The notes below the pieces were generated by a model. That model was not told the DNA's origin, ran no database searches, and saw only the letters and a program-made list of their open reading frames with translations. Of a stretch of 64,000 bases of DNA, positions 23,646 to 32,195 are shown in pieces (position 1 is the stretch's first letter; every line of letters starts with the position of its first letter). Source of the stretch: Streptomyces sp. 15-116A. GTDB taxonomy: Bacteria; Actinomycetota; Actinomycetes; Streptomycetales; Streptomycetaceae. The position numbers and the translations under genes were made by a program. Location of the stretch: assembly GCF_025290915.1 (NCBI RefSeq), contig NZ_JAOCQE010000007.1, forward strand, positions 1-64,000, written 5' to 3'.

Positions 23646-25756
23646 TGGTCGGAAGCCTTCTCTGCGAGGGAGGGGGAGGAAGACGAGGGCGGGGTCTGGG
23701 CCTGGATGGCTGTAATGGCCACGGTGTTCACGATGTCCTGCACCAGGGCACCCCGGGACAGGTCGTTGACCGGCTTGCGCAGACCCTGCAGCACCGGGCC
23801 GACGGCGATGGCGCCCGCCGAGCGCTGCACCGCCTTGTAGGTGTTGTTGCCGGTGTTCAGGTCGGGGAAGATCAGTACGCTCGCCTGCCCGGCGACCTCG
23901 GATTCCGGCAGCTTGGTCGCGGCGACCGACGGCTCCACGGCCGCGTCGTACTGGATCGGACCCTCGATCTTCAGGTCCGGCCGCCGGCTGCGCACCAGCT
24001 CGGTCGCCTCGCGCACCTTGTCCACGTCGGCGCCGGAGCCGGAGGTGCCGGTCGAGTACGACAGCATCGCGATCCGCGGCTCCACCCCGAACCGGGCGGC
24101 CGTGGCCGCCGACTGCACGGCGATGTCGGCGAGCTGCTCGGCGTCCGGGTCCGGGTTGACCGCGCAGTCGCCGTAGACCAGCACCTTGTCCGCCAGGCAC
24201 ATGAAGAACACCGACGAGACGATGTCGGCGTCCGGCTTGGTCTTGATGATCTCGAAGGCGGGCCGGATCGTCGCGGCCGTGGAGTGCACGGAACCCGACA
24301 CCATGCCGTCGGCGAGGCCCTCCTCGACCATCAGCGTGCCGAAGTAGTTCACATCGGAGACGACGTCGTAGGCCAGCTCCACGGTGACGCCCCGGTGCGC
24401 GCGCAGGGCCGCGTACTTCTCGGCGAAGGCGTCGCGCAGCTCGGAGGTGGCCGGGTCGATGATCTGGCTGTCGCCGAGGTCGATGCCCAGGTCGGCGGCC
24501 TTCTTGCGGATCTGCTCGACCGGCCCGAGCAGCGTCAGCTCGCACACGCCCCGGCGCAGCAGCACCTCCGCCGCGTGCAGCACCCGCTCCTCGGTGCCCT
24601 CCGGGAGCACGACCCGGCGCAGATCGGAGCGGGCCTGCTCCAGCAGCTTGTGCTCGAACATCATCGGCGTCACGCGGTCGCTGCTGGGCGCGGAGACCCG
24701 GCGGGTGAGCTCCGCGGTGTCGGCGTACCGCTCGAACAGGCCGAGCGCGGTCTCCGCCTTGCGCGGGGTGGCCGCGTTCAACTTGCCCTCCAGGGAGAAC
24801 AGTTGCTCGGCCGTGGGGAAGCTGGTGCCGGTCACCGACAGCACCGGGGTGCCGGGGGCGAGGCGGGAGGCGAGGGTGAGGATGTGGTCGCCGGGCACCT
24901 CGTCCAGCGTGAGCAGCACCCCGGCTATCGGCGGGGTGCCGGCGCTGTGCGCGGCCAGTGAGCCGACCACCAGGTCGGCCCGGTCGCCGGGGGTGACCAC
25001 GAGACAGCCCGGGGTCAGCGCGGCGAGGAAGTTCGGCAGCATCGCCCCGCCGAAGACGAAGTCCAGGGCGTCGCGGGCCAGCCCGGAGTCGTCGCCGAGC
25101 ACCACCTTGGCGCCCAGGGTGTGCGCGATCTGCGAGACGGTCGGGGCGGACAGCGCCGGCTCGTCCGGGAGGACGTAGCAGGGCACCGGCAGCCGGGTGG
25201 CGAGCCGCTCGGCGATCTCGTCCCGGTCCTCGCGGGCGACCCGGTTGACCACCATCGCCAGCACGTCGCAGCCCAGGGTGTCGTACGCCCGGTAGGCGTT
25301 GCGGGTCTCGGCGCGCACCGACTCGGCGGTCTGCTTGCGGCCGCCCACGACCGGGATCACCGAGGCGGCGAACTCGTTGGCGAGCCGGGCGTTGAGCGAC
25401 AGCTCGTCCGGGAACTGGGTGTCGGCGTAGTCGGTGCCGAGGACCAGGACGACGTCGTAGTCCCGGGCGACCAGGTGGAAGCGGTCGACGAGCGTGGAGA
25501 CCAGCTCGTCCGTGCCCCGCTCGGCCTGGAGCGCGGAGGCCTCCTGGTAGTCCATGCCGTACACCGTGGCCGGGTCCTGGGAGAGCCGGTAGCGGGCGCG
25601 CAACAGCTCGAACAGGCGGTCGGGCCCGTCGTGCACCAGGGGGCGGAAGACACCCACCCGGTCGACCTGCCGGGTCAGGAGTTCCATGACTCCCAGCTCG
25701 ACGACCTGACGGCCGTCGCCGCGGTCGATGCCGGTCACGTACACGCTGCGGGTCAC
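23642..25756 (-). CDS. pta: Phosphate acetyltransferase, long multidomain form
   Basis: The GTG at 25756 gives 704 residues, close to the 714 of E. coli Pta; the longer upstream frame is promoter DNA. Pta makes acetyl-phosphate from acetyl-CoA and phosphate. The N-terminal third is a BioD-like domain whose P-loop is degenerate (VTGIDRGDGRQ, no GKT), so it is probably regulatory rather than ATP-hydrolysing. A DRTGG middle domain follows, and the catalytic PTA domain starts near residue 380 (MFEHKLLEQARSDLRRVVLPEG; ending NTVAITAIQAQ). A Ser/Pro-rich tail of about 17 residues closes it. Confidence 0.95.
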   Translation of the reverse strand: MTRSVYVTGIDRGDGRQVVELGVMELLTRQVDRVGVFRPLVHDGPDRLFELLRARYRLSQDPATVYGMDYQEASALQAERGTDELVSTLVDRFHLVARDYDVVLVLGTDYADTQFPDELSLNARLANEFAASVIPVVGGRKQTAESVRAETRNAYRAYDTLGCDVLAMVVNRVAREDRDEIAERLATRLPVPCYVLPDEPALSAPTVSQIAHTLGAKVVLGDDSGLARDALDFVFGGAMLPNFLAALTPGCLVVTPGDRADLVVGSLAAHSAGTPPIAGVLLTLDEVPGDHILTLASRLAPGTPVLSVTGTSFPTAEQLFSLEGKLNAATPRKAETALGLFERYADTAELTRRVSAPSSDRVTPMMFEHKLLEQARSDLRRVVLPEGTEERVLHAAEVLLRRGVCELTLLGPVEQIRKKAADLGIDLGDSQIIDPATSELRDAFAEKYAALRAHRGVTVELAYDVVSDVNYFGTLMVEEGLADGMVSGSVHSTAATIRPAFEIIKTKPDADIVSSVFFMCLADKVLVYGDCAVNPDPDAEQLADIAVQSAATAARFGVEPRIAMLSYSTGTSGSGADVDKVREATELVRSRRPDLKIEGPIQYDAAVEPSVAATKLPESEVAGQASVLIFPDLNTGNNTYKAVQRSAGAIAVGPVLQGLRKPVNDLSRGALVQDIVNTVAITAIQAQTPPSSSSPSLAEKASDQ

Positions 25757-25838
25757 GCGCGCTCTCCGTTTCGTCGGATCCTTCGGGCGGTCAAGGGCCC
25801 TCGCACAAAAATCGCCCACCGAGGTGAGCAGAACCCTC

Positions 25839-25867
25839 TTGACAATACCTCTGGCGCTGGCTATGGC
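25839..25867 (+). promoter_or_regulatory. Promoter candidate for pfkA
   Basis: TTGACA (25839-25844) and TATGGC (25862-25867) are 17 bases apart, in the 203-base gap between divergent pta and pfkA. The start would be near 25874, leaving a leader of about 86 bases. Confidence 0.55.
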
Positions 25868-25959
25868 GCCCGCCCATGTGCCGTCGGCGCCGCCCTGGGG
25901 GACGTGAAACAATCGGAATCGGCTCACCGGTATCGACAGCGACCAGGAGACACAGCACG

Positions 25960-26985
25960 ATGCGTATCGGAGTTCTCACCGCAGGCGGCGACTGCCCCGG
26001 CCTGAACGCCGTGATCCGGTCGGTCGTGCACCGCGCGGTCGACAACTACGGCGACGAGGTCATCGGCTTCGAGGACGGCTACTCCGGCCTGCTGGACGGC
26101 CGCTACCGGCCCCTGGACCTCAACGCGGTCAGCGGCATCCTGGCCCGCGGCGGCACCATCCTCGGCTCCTCCCGGCTGGAGCGCGACCGGCTGCGCGAGG
26201 CGTGCGCGAACGCCTCCGACATGATCCGCGACTTCGGCATCGACGCGCTCATCCCGATCGGCGGCGAGGGCACGCTGACGGCCGCCCGCATGCTGTCGGA
26301 CGCCGGTCTGCCGGTCGTCGGCGTGCCGAAGACCATCGACAACGACATCTCCTCCACCGACCGCACCTTCGGCTTCGACACCGCCGTCGGCGTCGCCACC
26401 GAGGCGATGGACCGGCTGAAGACCACCGCCGAGTCCCACCAGCGCGTGATGGTCGTCGAGGTCATGGGCCGGCACGCCGGCTGGATCGCCCTGGAGTCCG
26501 GCATGGCCGCCGGCGCCCACGGCATCTGCCTGCCCGAGCGGCCCTTCGACCCCGCCCAGCTGGTCAAGATGGTCGAGGAGCGCTTCGCCCGCGGCAAGAA
26601 GTTCGCCGTCATCTGCGTCGCCGAGGGCGCGCACCCGGCCGAGGGCACCATGGACTACGGCAAGGGCGAGATCGACCAGTTCGGCCACGAGCGCTTCCAG
26701 GGCATCGGTACGGCGCTCGCGCACGAGCTGGAGCGGCGCCTGGGCAAGGAGGCCAAGCCGGTCATCCTCGGCCATGTCCAGCGCGGCGGTGTGCCGACCG
26801 CGTACGACCGTGTCCTCGCCACCCGCTTCGGCTGGCACGCGGTGGAGGCCGCGCACCGGGGCGAATTCGGCCGGATGACCGCGCTGCGCGGCACGGAGAT
26901 CGTGATGGTCCCGCTGGCCGAGGCGGTCACGGAACTGAAGACGGTCCCGAAGGACCGCATGGACGAGGCGGAGTCCGTCTTCTAG
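25960..26985 (+). CDS. pfkA: 6-phosphofructokinase, ATP-type
   Basis: The ATG at 25960 gives 341 residues. Motifs are LTAGGDCPGLNAVIRS, the phosphate-binding GGEGTLTAARM, the catalytic PKTIDNDI, and the fructose-6-phosphate site VEVMGRHAGWIAL. A glycine follows the acidic residue in GGEG, typical of ATP users, while the lysine in PKTIDND (rather than glycine) places it in the actinobacterial group III. It phosphorylates fructose-6-phosphate, divergent from pta; pyk and pfkA here bracket the acetate genes. Confidence 0.95.
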   Translation: MRIGVLTAGGDCPGLNAVIRSVVHRAVDNYGDEVIGFEDGYSGLLDGRYRPLDLNAVSGILARGGTILGSSRLERDRLREACANASDMIRDFGIDALIPIGGEGTLTAARMLSDAGLPVVGVPKTIDNDISSTDRTFGFDTAVGVATEAMDRLKTTAESHQRVMVVEVMGRHAGWIALESGMAAGAHGICLPERPFDPAQLVKMVEERFARGKKFAVICVAEGAHPAEGTMDYGKGEIDQFGHERFQGIGTALAHELERRLGKEAKPVILGHVQRGGVPTAYDRVLATRFGWHAVEAAHRGEFGRMTALRGTEIVMVPLAEAVTELKTVPKDRMDEAESVF

Positions 26986-26992
26986 TCGCGGA

Positions 26993-27709
26993 CTACCGGG
27001 AACCCCCGTACTCCTCCACCGCCGTCCAGAACTGTTCGACGATCCGGTCGAGGAAGTCCCGGCCGTCGTCGCCCGCGTCGCCGGTGCCGCCGCCCCAGCT
27101 GAGGGTGGCGGCCATCTGGCCCTGGTAGTCCGTGTGCAGGCGCTGGAGCACCCGTTCCAGCAGCCGCCGGTCCACCGGGGCGAGCTTGGCGATCGGCCGG
27201 ACGTACGCCTGCCAGCGCGTCGTCGCCGCACTGCGCAGCAGCTCCGCGAGCCGGTCCTCGCGGCCGGTGACGGCGACGAAGTCGGCCAGGGACAGCGCGA
27301 GCAGCTCGGCCAGGGCGGCGCTCTGGCGGTCGGTGCCGCGCCACTGGCCGGTTTCCTCCATCCGCAGATACGCCTGGAGCTCGTGCCCGACGGTCCGGGC
27401 GACGTCCTCGGGCGCGAGACCGCGCGCGATGCGGTGCTCGCGCAGGGTGCGGGGCCGGCCGATGAGCTCGGCCGGGGAGCACCACAACACCCCTGCCAGC
27501 GCGGTCAGTTCGGGGCTGGAGGGGGCGGCGCTCCCGCGTTCCCAGGCGACCACGAGGTGCGGGGTCACATACGGCAGCCCGTACGAGGCGCGCAGCGTGT
27601 GCGCCACATGTTCCGGGCCCATGCCGAGGGCGGCACGCAGCCGGCGGGCGGCGGGGGCGTTGAACGGAGGGGGCGGGGGGTGGTTCGGTCGAGCGGTGGA
27701 TCGGGGCAC
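26993..27709 (-). CDS. DNA-binding protein with two XRE-type HTH segments
   Basis: The frame has 238 residues from a GTG at 27709 (a TTG at 27718 is also possible; no strong ribosome-binding site). Two helix-turn-helix-like stretches are visible, one near residues 17-70 (PAARRLRAALGMGPEHVA...VVAWERGSAAPSS) and one near 85-130 (LREHRIARGLAPEDVARTVG). A helical C-terminal domain ends WTAVEEYGGSR. It converges on pfkA with seven bases between stops. A GTAGG-AA-CCTAC palindrome lies 65-76 bases upstream (27774-27785). The target is unknown. Confidence 0.8.
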   Translation of the reverse strand: MPRSTARPNHPPPPPFNAPAARRLRAALGMGPEHVAHTLRASYGLPYVTPHLVVAWERGSAAPSSPELTALAGVLWCSPAELIGRPRTLREHRIARGLAPEDVARTVGHELQAYLRMEETGQWRGTDRQSAALAELLALSLADFVAVTGREDRLAELLRSAATTRWQAYVRPIAKLAPVDRRLLERVLQRLHTDYQGQMAATLSWGGGTGDAGDDGRDFLDRIVEQFWTAVEEYGGSR

Positions 27710-27773
27710 GGCCGCCAAGCTAGAGAAGCCCGGACGCCGGTGACTACGGTCAGTTCAGCCAGAGTTACGGATT

Positions 27774-27785
27774 GTAGGAACCTAC
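27774..27785. promoter_or_regulatory. 12-bp palindrome upstream of the XRE gene
   Basis: GTAGG-AA-CCTAC is a perfect dyad in the probable promoter region of the minus-strand XRE gene and could be an autoregulatory site. Confidence 0.35.
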
Positions 27786-27841
27786 GGCTACTGGCGGGTC
27801 ACCCCCCGTGAACACCCCCTGTGAACACCCGCGCCCCGGGA

Positions 27842-28708
27842 TCATCCCTTCACCGCCCCGCCCAGCGCGAAACCCCCTCCCAGCCGTCGTGCGATCAGCA
27901 CATACAGCAGAATCACCGGCGTCGAGTAGACGATCGAGAACGCGGCGAGCTGCCCGTACGCCACCATGCCGCGGTTGCCGAAGAAGTCGTTGATGCTCAC
28001 GGAGGCGGGCATCAGATCCGGACTGAGCAGCAGCATGAACGGGACGAAGAAATTGCCCCACATCATCACGAAGGAGAAGACGGTCACCACGGCCACGCCC
28101 GGACCCATCAGCGGCAGCACGATCCGCACCAGCGACTGAAAGGCCGAGGCCCCGTCCGTCCACGCCGCCTCTTCCAGTTCCTTGGGCACGCCGTCCATGA
28201 AATTCTTCATCAGCCAGATCGCGAACGGCAGCTGGGAGGCGGCGAAGAAGAAGATCGTGCCCTGCAGGGTGTCGATCAGATCGACCCGGACGAACAGCGC
28301 ATACACCGGCACCATGATCGCGGTGATCGGCAGGCTGGTCGCGAAGAGGATCGTCAGCAGGAACGGGCGGTTGAGGCGGGAGCGGAACCGGGACAGCGGG
28401 TACGCCGCGAGCGCCGCGCACACCACCGTGAGCAGGGTCGCTCCGCCGCACAGGATCAGGCTGTTCAGCAGCGGGGTGAAGGTGATCTCGTCGGTGAGGA
28501 TCGCGTCGAAGTGGCCCAGGGTGAGCCCGTCGGGCGCCTTGACCCTCAGACCGGCGCGCGGGTCGAGCGCGGACAGCACGACCCAGGCCAGCGGCAGCAC
28601 GAACGCGGCGGCGACGAGGAGCAGCCCGGCGTCGGCGGCGAGGCGGCGGGCGGTGCGGCGGGAGGCGAGGGGACGGGCGGGGCGGGGATGGGCGAGGGGT
28701 CGGGGCAC
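27842..28708 (-). CDS. Sugar ABC transporter permease, MalG-like
   Basis: A 288-residue inner-membrane permease with six predicted helices. The cytoplasmic EAA loop is visible as EEAAWTDGASAFQSLVRIVLP near residue 190. It is the last gene of a minus-strand operon of binding protein, MalF-like and MalG-like permeases (six-base gap to the previous gene). No ATPase gene is present; Streptomyces carbohydrate importers commonly share the MsiK ATPase, which would energise this one (established for several such systems, inferred here). Confidence 0.92.
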   Translation of the reverse strand: MPRPLAHPRPARPLASRRTARRLAADAGLLLVAAAFVLPLAWVVLSALDPRAGLRVKAPDGLTLGHFDAILTDEITFTPLLNSLILCGGATLLTVVCAALAAYPLSRFRSRLNRPFLLTILFATSLPITAIMVPVYALFVRVDLIDTLQGTIFFFAASQLPFAIWLMKNFMDGVPKELEEAAWTDGASAFQSLVRIVLPLMGPGVAVVTVFSFVMMWGNFFVPFMLLLSPDLMPASVSINDFFGNRGMVAYGQLAAFSIVYSTPVILLYVLIARRLGGGFALGGAVKG

Positions 28709-28714
28709 GGCGTA

Positions 28715-29674
28715 TCAGACCTCCGTCCGCAGCAGACGCATGTAGACGAGCGAGAACAGCGAGCCGACCAGCAGAAGCAGCAGGGCGACGGCCGTCCCGT
28801 AACCGATCAGGCTGTTCTGGAAGGCCTGCTCGTACATGAACAGCGGCAGCGTCTGGCTCTTGCCGCCGGGGCCGCCCCGCGTCATGACCCAGATCAGCCC
28901 GAACACCGAGAGCGTCTGCAGGGTGTTGAGCATCAGGTTCGTCCCGATGGACCGGCGGATCATCGGCAGCGTGATGTGCCACATCCGCCGCCAGCCGCCG
29001 GCGCCGTCCACCTCGGCGGCCTCGGTGATCTCCTTCGGGATCTCGTTCAGCGCGGCCGAGTACACCAGCATCGAGAACGCCGTGCCGCGCCAGACGTTGG
29101 CGAAGGACACCGCGAGGATCGGCAGGGTGAACAGCCAGTTCTGGGAGGGGAGATGGAGCCAGTCCAGGATGGCGTTCAGCGTCCCCTCGCGGCGGAAGAA
29201 GGCGTACAGCAGGAAGCCCGCCACGACCTCCGGCAGCACCCAGGCCGTGACAACGATGCCACCGGTCAGGGTGCGCACCGGCTTCGACGCCCGCCGCATC
29301 AGCGCGGCGAGCGCGAGGCCGAGCGTGTTCTGCCCGATCAGCGACGACAGCACGGTGAACACCAGCGTCAGCCATACGGCGTTGAGGAACTCCTCGTCCC
29401 CGAAGGCCCGGCGGAAGTTCTCCAGACCGACGAACGACGACTCGGCCTGACCGGTCAGCTGGAGGTCGGTGAGGGCGATGAACACGCAGTACGCGATCGG
29501 CCCGGCAAGGAAGAGCAGCAGCAGGGCGAGGGCGGGGGTGAGGGGCAGGAAGCGGGGGAGCAGGCGGCGCGGCCCGCTCCGGGTCGGCGAAGGCTGTGGT
29601 GCCGGCGGGCCCGGCGGGATCTTGGCGAGATCCGGGCCAGGGCCCGGGCCCGTGTGCGGTGCGGCGGCGGTCAT
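28715..29674 (-). CDS. Sugar ABC transporter permease, MalF-like
   Basis: A 319-residue permease with a Pro-rich cytoplasmic N-terminus (about 35 residues) and six helices. The EAA loop reads EITEAAEVDGAGGWRRMWHI near residue 220. It pairs with the MalG-like protein to form the channel. The start at 29674 follows the binding-protein stop by 19 bases. Confidence 0.92.
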   Translation of the reverse strand: MTAAAPHTGPGPGPDLAKIPPGPPAPQPSPTRSGPRRLLPRFLPLTPALALLLLFLAGPIAYCVFIALTDLQLTGQAESSFVGLENFRRAFGDEEFLNAVWLTLVFTVLSSLIGQNTLGLALAALMRRASKPVRTLTGGIVVTAWVLPEVVAGFLLYAFFRREGTLNAILDWLHLPSQNWLFTLPILAVSFANVWRGTAFSMLVYSAALNEIPKEITEAAEVDGAGGWRRMWHITLPMIRRSIGTNLMLNTLQTLSVFGLIWVMTRGGPGGKSQTLPLFMYEQAFQNSLIGYGTAVALLLLLVGSLFSLVYMRLLRTEV

Positions 29675-29693
29675 GGGCGCTGCTTCCCGTCGC

Positions 29694-31064
29694 TCACTTC
29701 TCGACGACCTGGTTGTCGGTGGCGTCCTTGAGCGCCTCGTCGTAGGCGCGCGCCGCCTCCTGAACCGACATGTCCCCGGTGGTCACGCCCTCCATCGCCT
29801 CCTGGATCGCCGTCGACACCTTCGGGTACGCCGGATACGCGGGCCGGTAGTGCGTGTGCTCGACCAGGCCGGTGAAGAACGTGATGCCGGGCTGCGCCTC
29901 GGCGTACGCGGGGTCGCTCGCCACGTCCTCGCGCACCGCGATACCGGAGTTGGCGACGTACCACTTCTGCGCGTTGGCCTTGGTCTGCATCGTCTTGATG
30001 AACTCGAAGGCCAGGTCGGGGTTGGCCGCCTTGGCCGGGATCGACCAGGTCCAGCCGCCGGACATGCTCACCTTGCCGGGCGCCTGTCCCTGCTGCGTCG
30101 GCATGGCGGCGAGCCCCAGCTCCTTCGACCACTCGGGCCACTCGTGCCCGCTGCCCTCCAGCCAGTCCTGCGGCAGCCAGGAGCCGTCCAGGGCGATACC
30201 GAGCTTGCCCTGCGGCAGCCACTCGCCGCGCACGCGGGTGCCGACGTTGGGATCGAGGGCGTCGGAGACCTCCGGCCCCAGCTTCTCCTTGAACACGGTC
30301 TCGACGAAGGCGAGGGAGTCCTTGAAACCCTTGCCCGCGGTGATCCACTTCTTGCTGCTCTTGTCGTACAGCGGGTCGAAGGAGCCGTCGTTGGTGCCGT
30401 ACAGCAGCATCTCGAAGGTCTGCATGGTGGCCGCCTCGCCGACCGGCTTGCCGGTGTAGACGTTCAGCGGGATGACGTCCGGCGCCTTCTCCTTGATGGC
30501 GCGGGCCGCGTCCAGCACGTCCTCCCAGGTCTTCGGCTGCCAGTCGGCGGGCAGCCCGGCCTTGGCGAAGACGTCCTTGCTGAACCACAGCCCCCGGGTG
30601 TCGGTGCCGTCCGGCACGCCGTACGTCTTGCCGTCCTCACCCCGGGCCGCGGCCTTGGCGGTGTCGATGAACTGCCCCCAGTCCTTCCACTTCGCCAGAT
30701 ACGGGTCGAGCGGCTTCAAGTACCCGCTGGTGATGTCGGAGTTGATGAGGAAGGTGTCCTCGTAGACCAGATCGGGGGCGGTCTTGGGGGAGCGGAGCAT
30801 CTGCTGGAGCTTGGTGTAGTACTCCGCGTCCGGCGCCTTGATCGGGACGAGTTCGACCTTCTTGCCGGGGTTCGCCTTCTCGAACTGCTTCTTGATGCCG
30901 GCGAGATAGGTGTCCATCACCTTGATGGAGTTGTCCGTGGACTGCTTGAAGGACACCTTCAGCGTGTCCGGATCACTCCCGGAACCGCCACCGCAGGCGG
31001 TGAGGGTCGCTGCGGCGGTGAGGGCTGAGGCGAGGAGTATGACGGCGGTGGGGCGCACGGGCAC
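29694..31064 (-). CDS. Sugar-binding lipoprotein of the ABC importer
   Basis: The protein has 456 residues. The N-terminus is a lipoprotein signal ending in a lipobox LTAC (Cys24), followed by a Gly/Ser linker. The rest is an extracellular solute-binding protein family 1 fold (EYYTKLQQMLRSPKTAPDL; ALDGSWLPQDW; MSGGWTWSIPAKA). It captures an oligo- or monosaccharide for the two permeases. The substrate cannot be read from sequence; the DasR-like operator ahead of it hints at amino-sugar-linked control. Confidence 0.92.
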   Translation of the reverse strand: MPVRPTAVILLASALTAAATLTACGGGSGSDPDTLKVSFKQSTDNSIKVMDTYLAGIKKQFEKANPGKKVELVPIKAPDAEYYTKLQQMLRSPKTAPDLVYEDTFLINSDITSGYLKPLDPYLAKWKDWGQFIDTAKAAARGEDGKTYGVPDGTDTRGLWFSKDVFAKAGLPADWQPKTWEDVLDAARAIKEKAPDVIPLNVYTGKPVGEAATMQTFEMLLYGTNDGSFDPLYDKSSKKWITAGKGFKDSLAFVETVFKEKLGPEVSDALDPNVGTRVRGEWLPQGKLGIALDGSWLPQDWLEGSGHEWPEWSKELGLAAMPTQQGQAPGKVSMSGGWTWSIPAKAANPDLAFEFIKTMQTKANAQKWYVANSGIAVREDVASDPAYAEAQPGITFFTGLVEHTHYRPAYPAYPKVSTAIQEAMEGVTTGDMSVQEAARAYDEALKDATDNQVVEK

Positions 31065-31111
31065 GACCTCCTACGGGCGCACGACGCTGTGGCCTGGATG
31101 GCTGCGTGGTG

Positions 31112-31141
31112 AACGTAGGTTGACTGGTCTAGTCAGGTCAA
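31112..31141 (-). promoter_or_regulatory. Promoter of the sugar ABC operon with an operator inside its spacer
   Basis: On the minus strand TTGACC (31141-31136) and TACGTT (31117-31112) are 18 bases apart. The spacer holds a perfect dyad TGACT-GGTCT-AGTCA (31121-31135, plus-strand reading). The window 31123-31138 matches 13 of 16 positions of the DasR consensus as I remember it (ACTGGTCTAGACCAGT). A GntR-type repressor here would directly block RNA polymerase. Confidence 0.65.
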
Positions 31142-31160
31142 TGCGTGTGCGGAGATTGCC

Positions 31161-31433
31161 TCAGGGGGCTTCAGGCACCCGGAACCTGCGCCGGTACTCC
31201 GTCGGTGTCGTGTTCAGGCGGCGGCGGAAGGCCCGTACGAGGGTGTCGGCGGTCTTGAAGCCGCACAGAATCGCGACGCGGTCCAACGTGGCGTCGGAGG
31301 ACTCCAGTTCGCGGCGCGCCCTCTCCACGCGTACCGCCTCGACGTACGCGTGCGGGGTCGTGCCCAGCCTTGTGGCCGACCACCGGAATCCGGACGGTTC
31401 GGGCCGGGCGACCCTCGCCGATCCCGAGGGCAA
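31161..31433 (-). pseudogene. AraC-family regulator remnant (C-terminal HTH only)
   Basis: The open frame encodes about 65 residues typical of the second half of a GlxA/AraC DNA-binding domain: TPHAYVEAVRVERARREL, then LDRVAILCGFKTADTLVRAFRRR and TPTEYRRRF. The first HTH and the whole amidotransferase-like sensor domain are absent; the preceding 25 residues have no family similarity. No neighbouring frame restores them, so this is a decayed fragment. It lies between the ABC importer promoter and the response regulator. Confidence 0.75.
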
Positions 31434-31511
31434 CGACTCTGCGTTCTGCGCAGCGAGTCCGACAGCACCGCGGCGAGTCCCTGAGCACAGGCGCGTCGTC
31501 CCGGCCGGCGT

Positions 31512-32195
31512 CTACGGACCGCTCACCCAGCTGTACTGCAACTCCGGGCGGCCGACCGTGCCGTACTGGGGGCGGCGGGCCGCGCGGCCCGCGTCCACGA
31601 GGTGCTCCAGGTAACGGCGGGCGGTGATGCGGGAGATGCCGACCGCCTCCGCGACCTTGGTGGCGGTCAGGCCCTCCCCGGCGTCGCGCAGGGCGACCGT
31701 CACCCGCTCCAGCGTGGGCGCGCTCAGGCCCTTCGGCAGGGCGGCCGGGCCGGGTGCCCTGAGGGCGGCCAGGGCCCGGTCGACCTCGTCCTGGCCGCTC
31801 GCCTCGCCGACCGCCGCGTGGAACTCGGCGTAGCGGACGAGGCGGTCGCGGAGGGTCGCGAAGGTGAAGGGCTTCAGGACGTACTGGACGACGCCCAGGG
31901 ACACGCCCTCCCGCACCACCGCCAAGTCCCTCGCCGACGTCACCGCGATCACGTCCGCATGATGCCCGGCGGCACGCAGAGAGCGGGCCAGCTGCAAGCC
32001 GTGGACGTCCGGCAGGTGCAGGTCCAGCAGCAGCAGGTCCACCGGCGTGCGCTCCAGCGCCCGGCGGGCCTCCGCACCCGTGTGCGCCTTGCCGACGGCG
32101 GTGAAGCCGGGGACCCGGCCGACGTACATGACGTGCGCGTCGGCGGCGACGGGGTCGTCCTCGACGACGAGGACTCTGATGGGGCGGTCGGTCAT
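31512..32195 (-). CDS. Response regulator of the CitB/DcuR type
   Basis: A 227-residue protein. The receiver domain has VVEDDPVAA (acidic pocket), LLLLDLHLPDVHG (phospho-Asp near residue 58), VTSA and LKPF. The output domain (about 150-220) carries a helix-turn-helix, LTATKVAEAVGISRITARRYLEHL. The ATG at 32195 overlaps the kinase stop (ATGA). With its kinase and the divergent symporter it forms a citrate or C4-dicarboxylate uptake control unit. Confidence 0.93.
   Translation of the reverse strand: MTDRPIRVLVVEDDPVAADAHVMYVGRVPGFTAVGKAHTGAEARRALERTPVDLLLLDLHLPDVHGLQLARSLRAAGHHADVIAVTSARDLAVVREGVSLGVVQYVLKPFTFATLRDRLVRYAEFHAAVGEASGQDEVDRALAALRAPGPAALPKGLSAPTLERVTVALRDAGEGLTATKVAEAVGISRITARRYLEHLVDAGRAARRPQYGTVGRPELQYSWVSGP

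Noticed and set aside
27800-27835. Direct repeat GTGAACACC in the region after the MalG-like gene
   Set aside because: Two nine-base copies 13 bases apart are too short and isolated to interpret.
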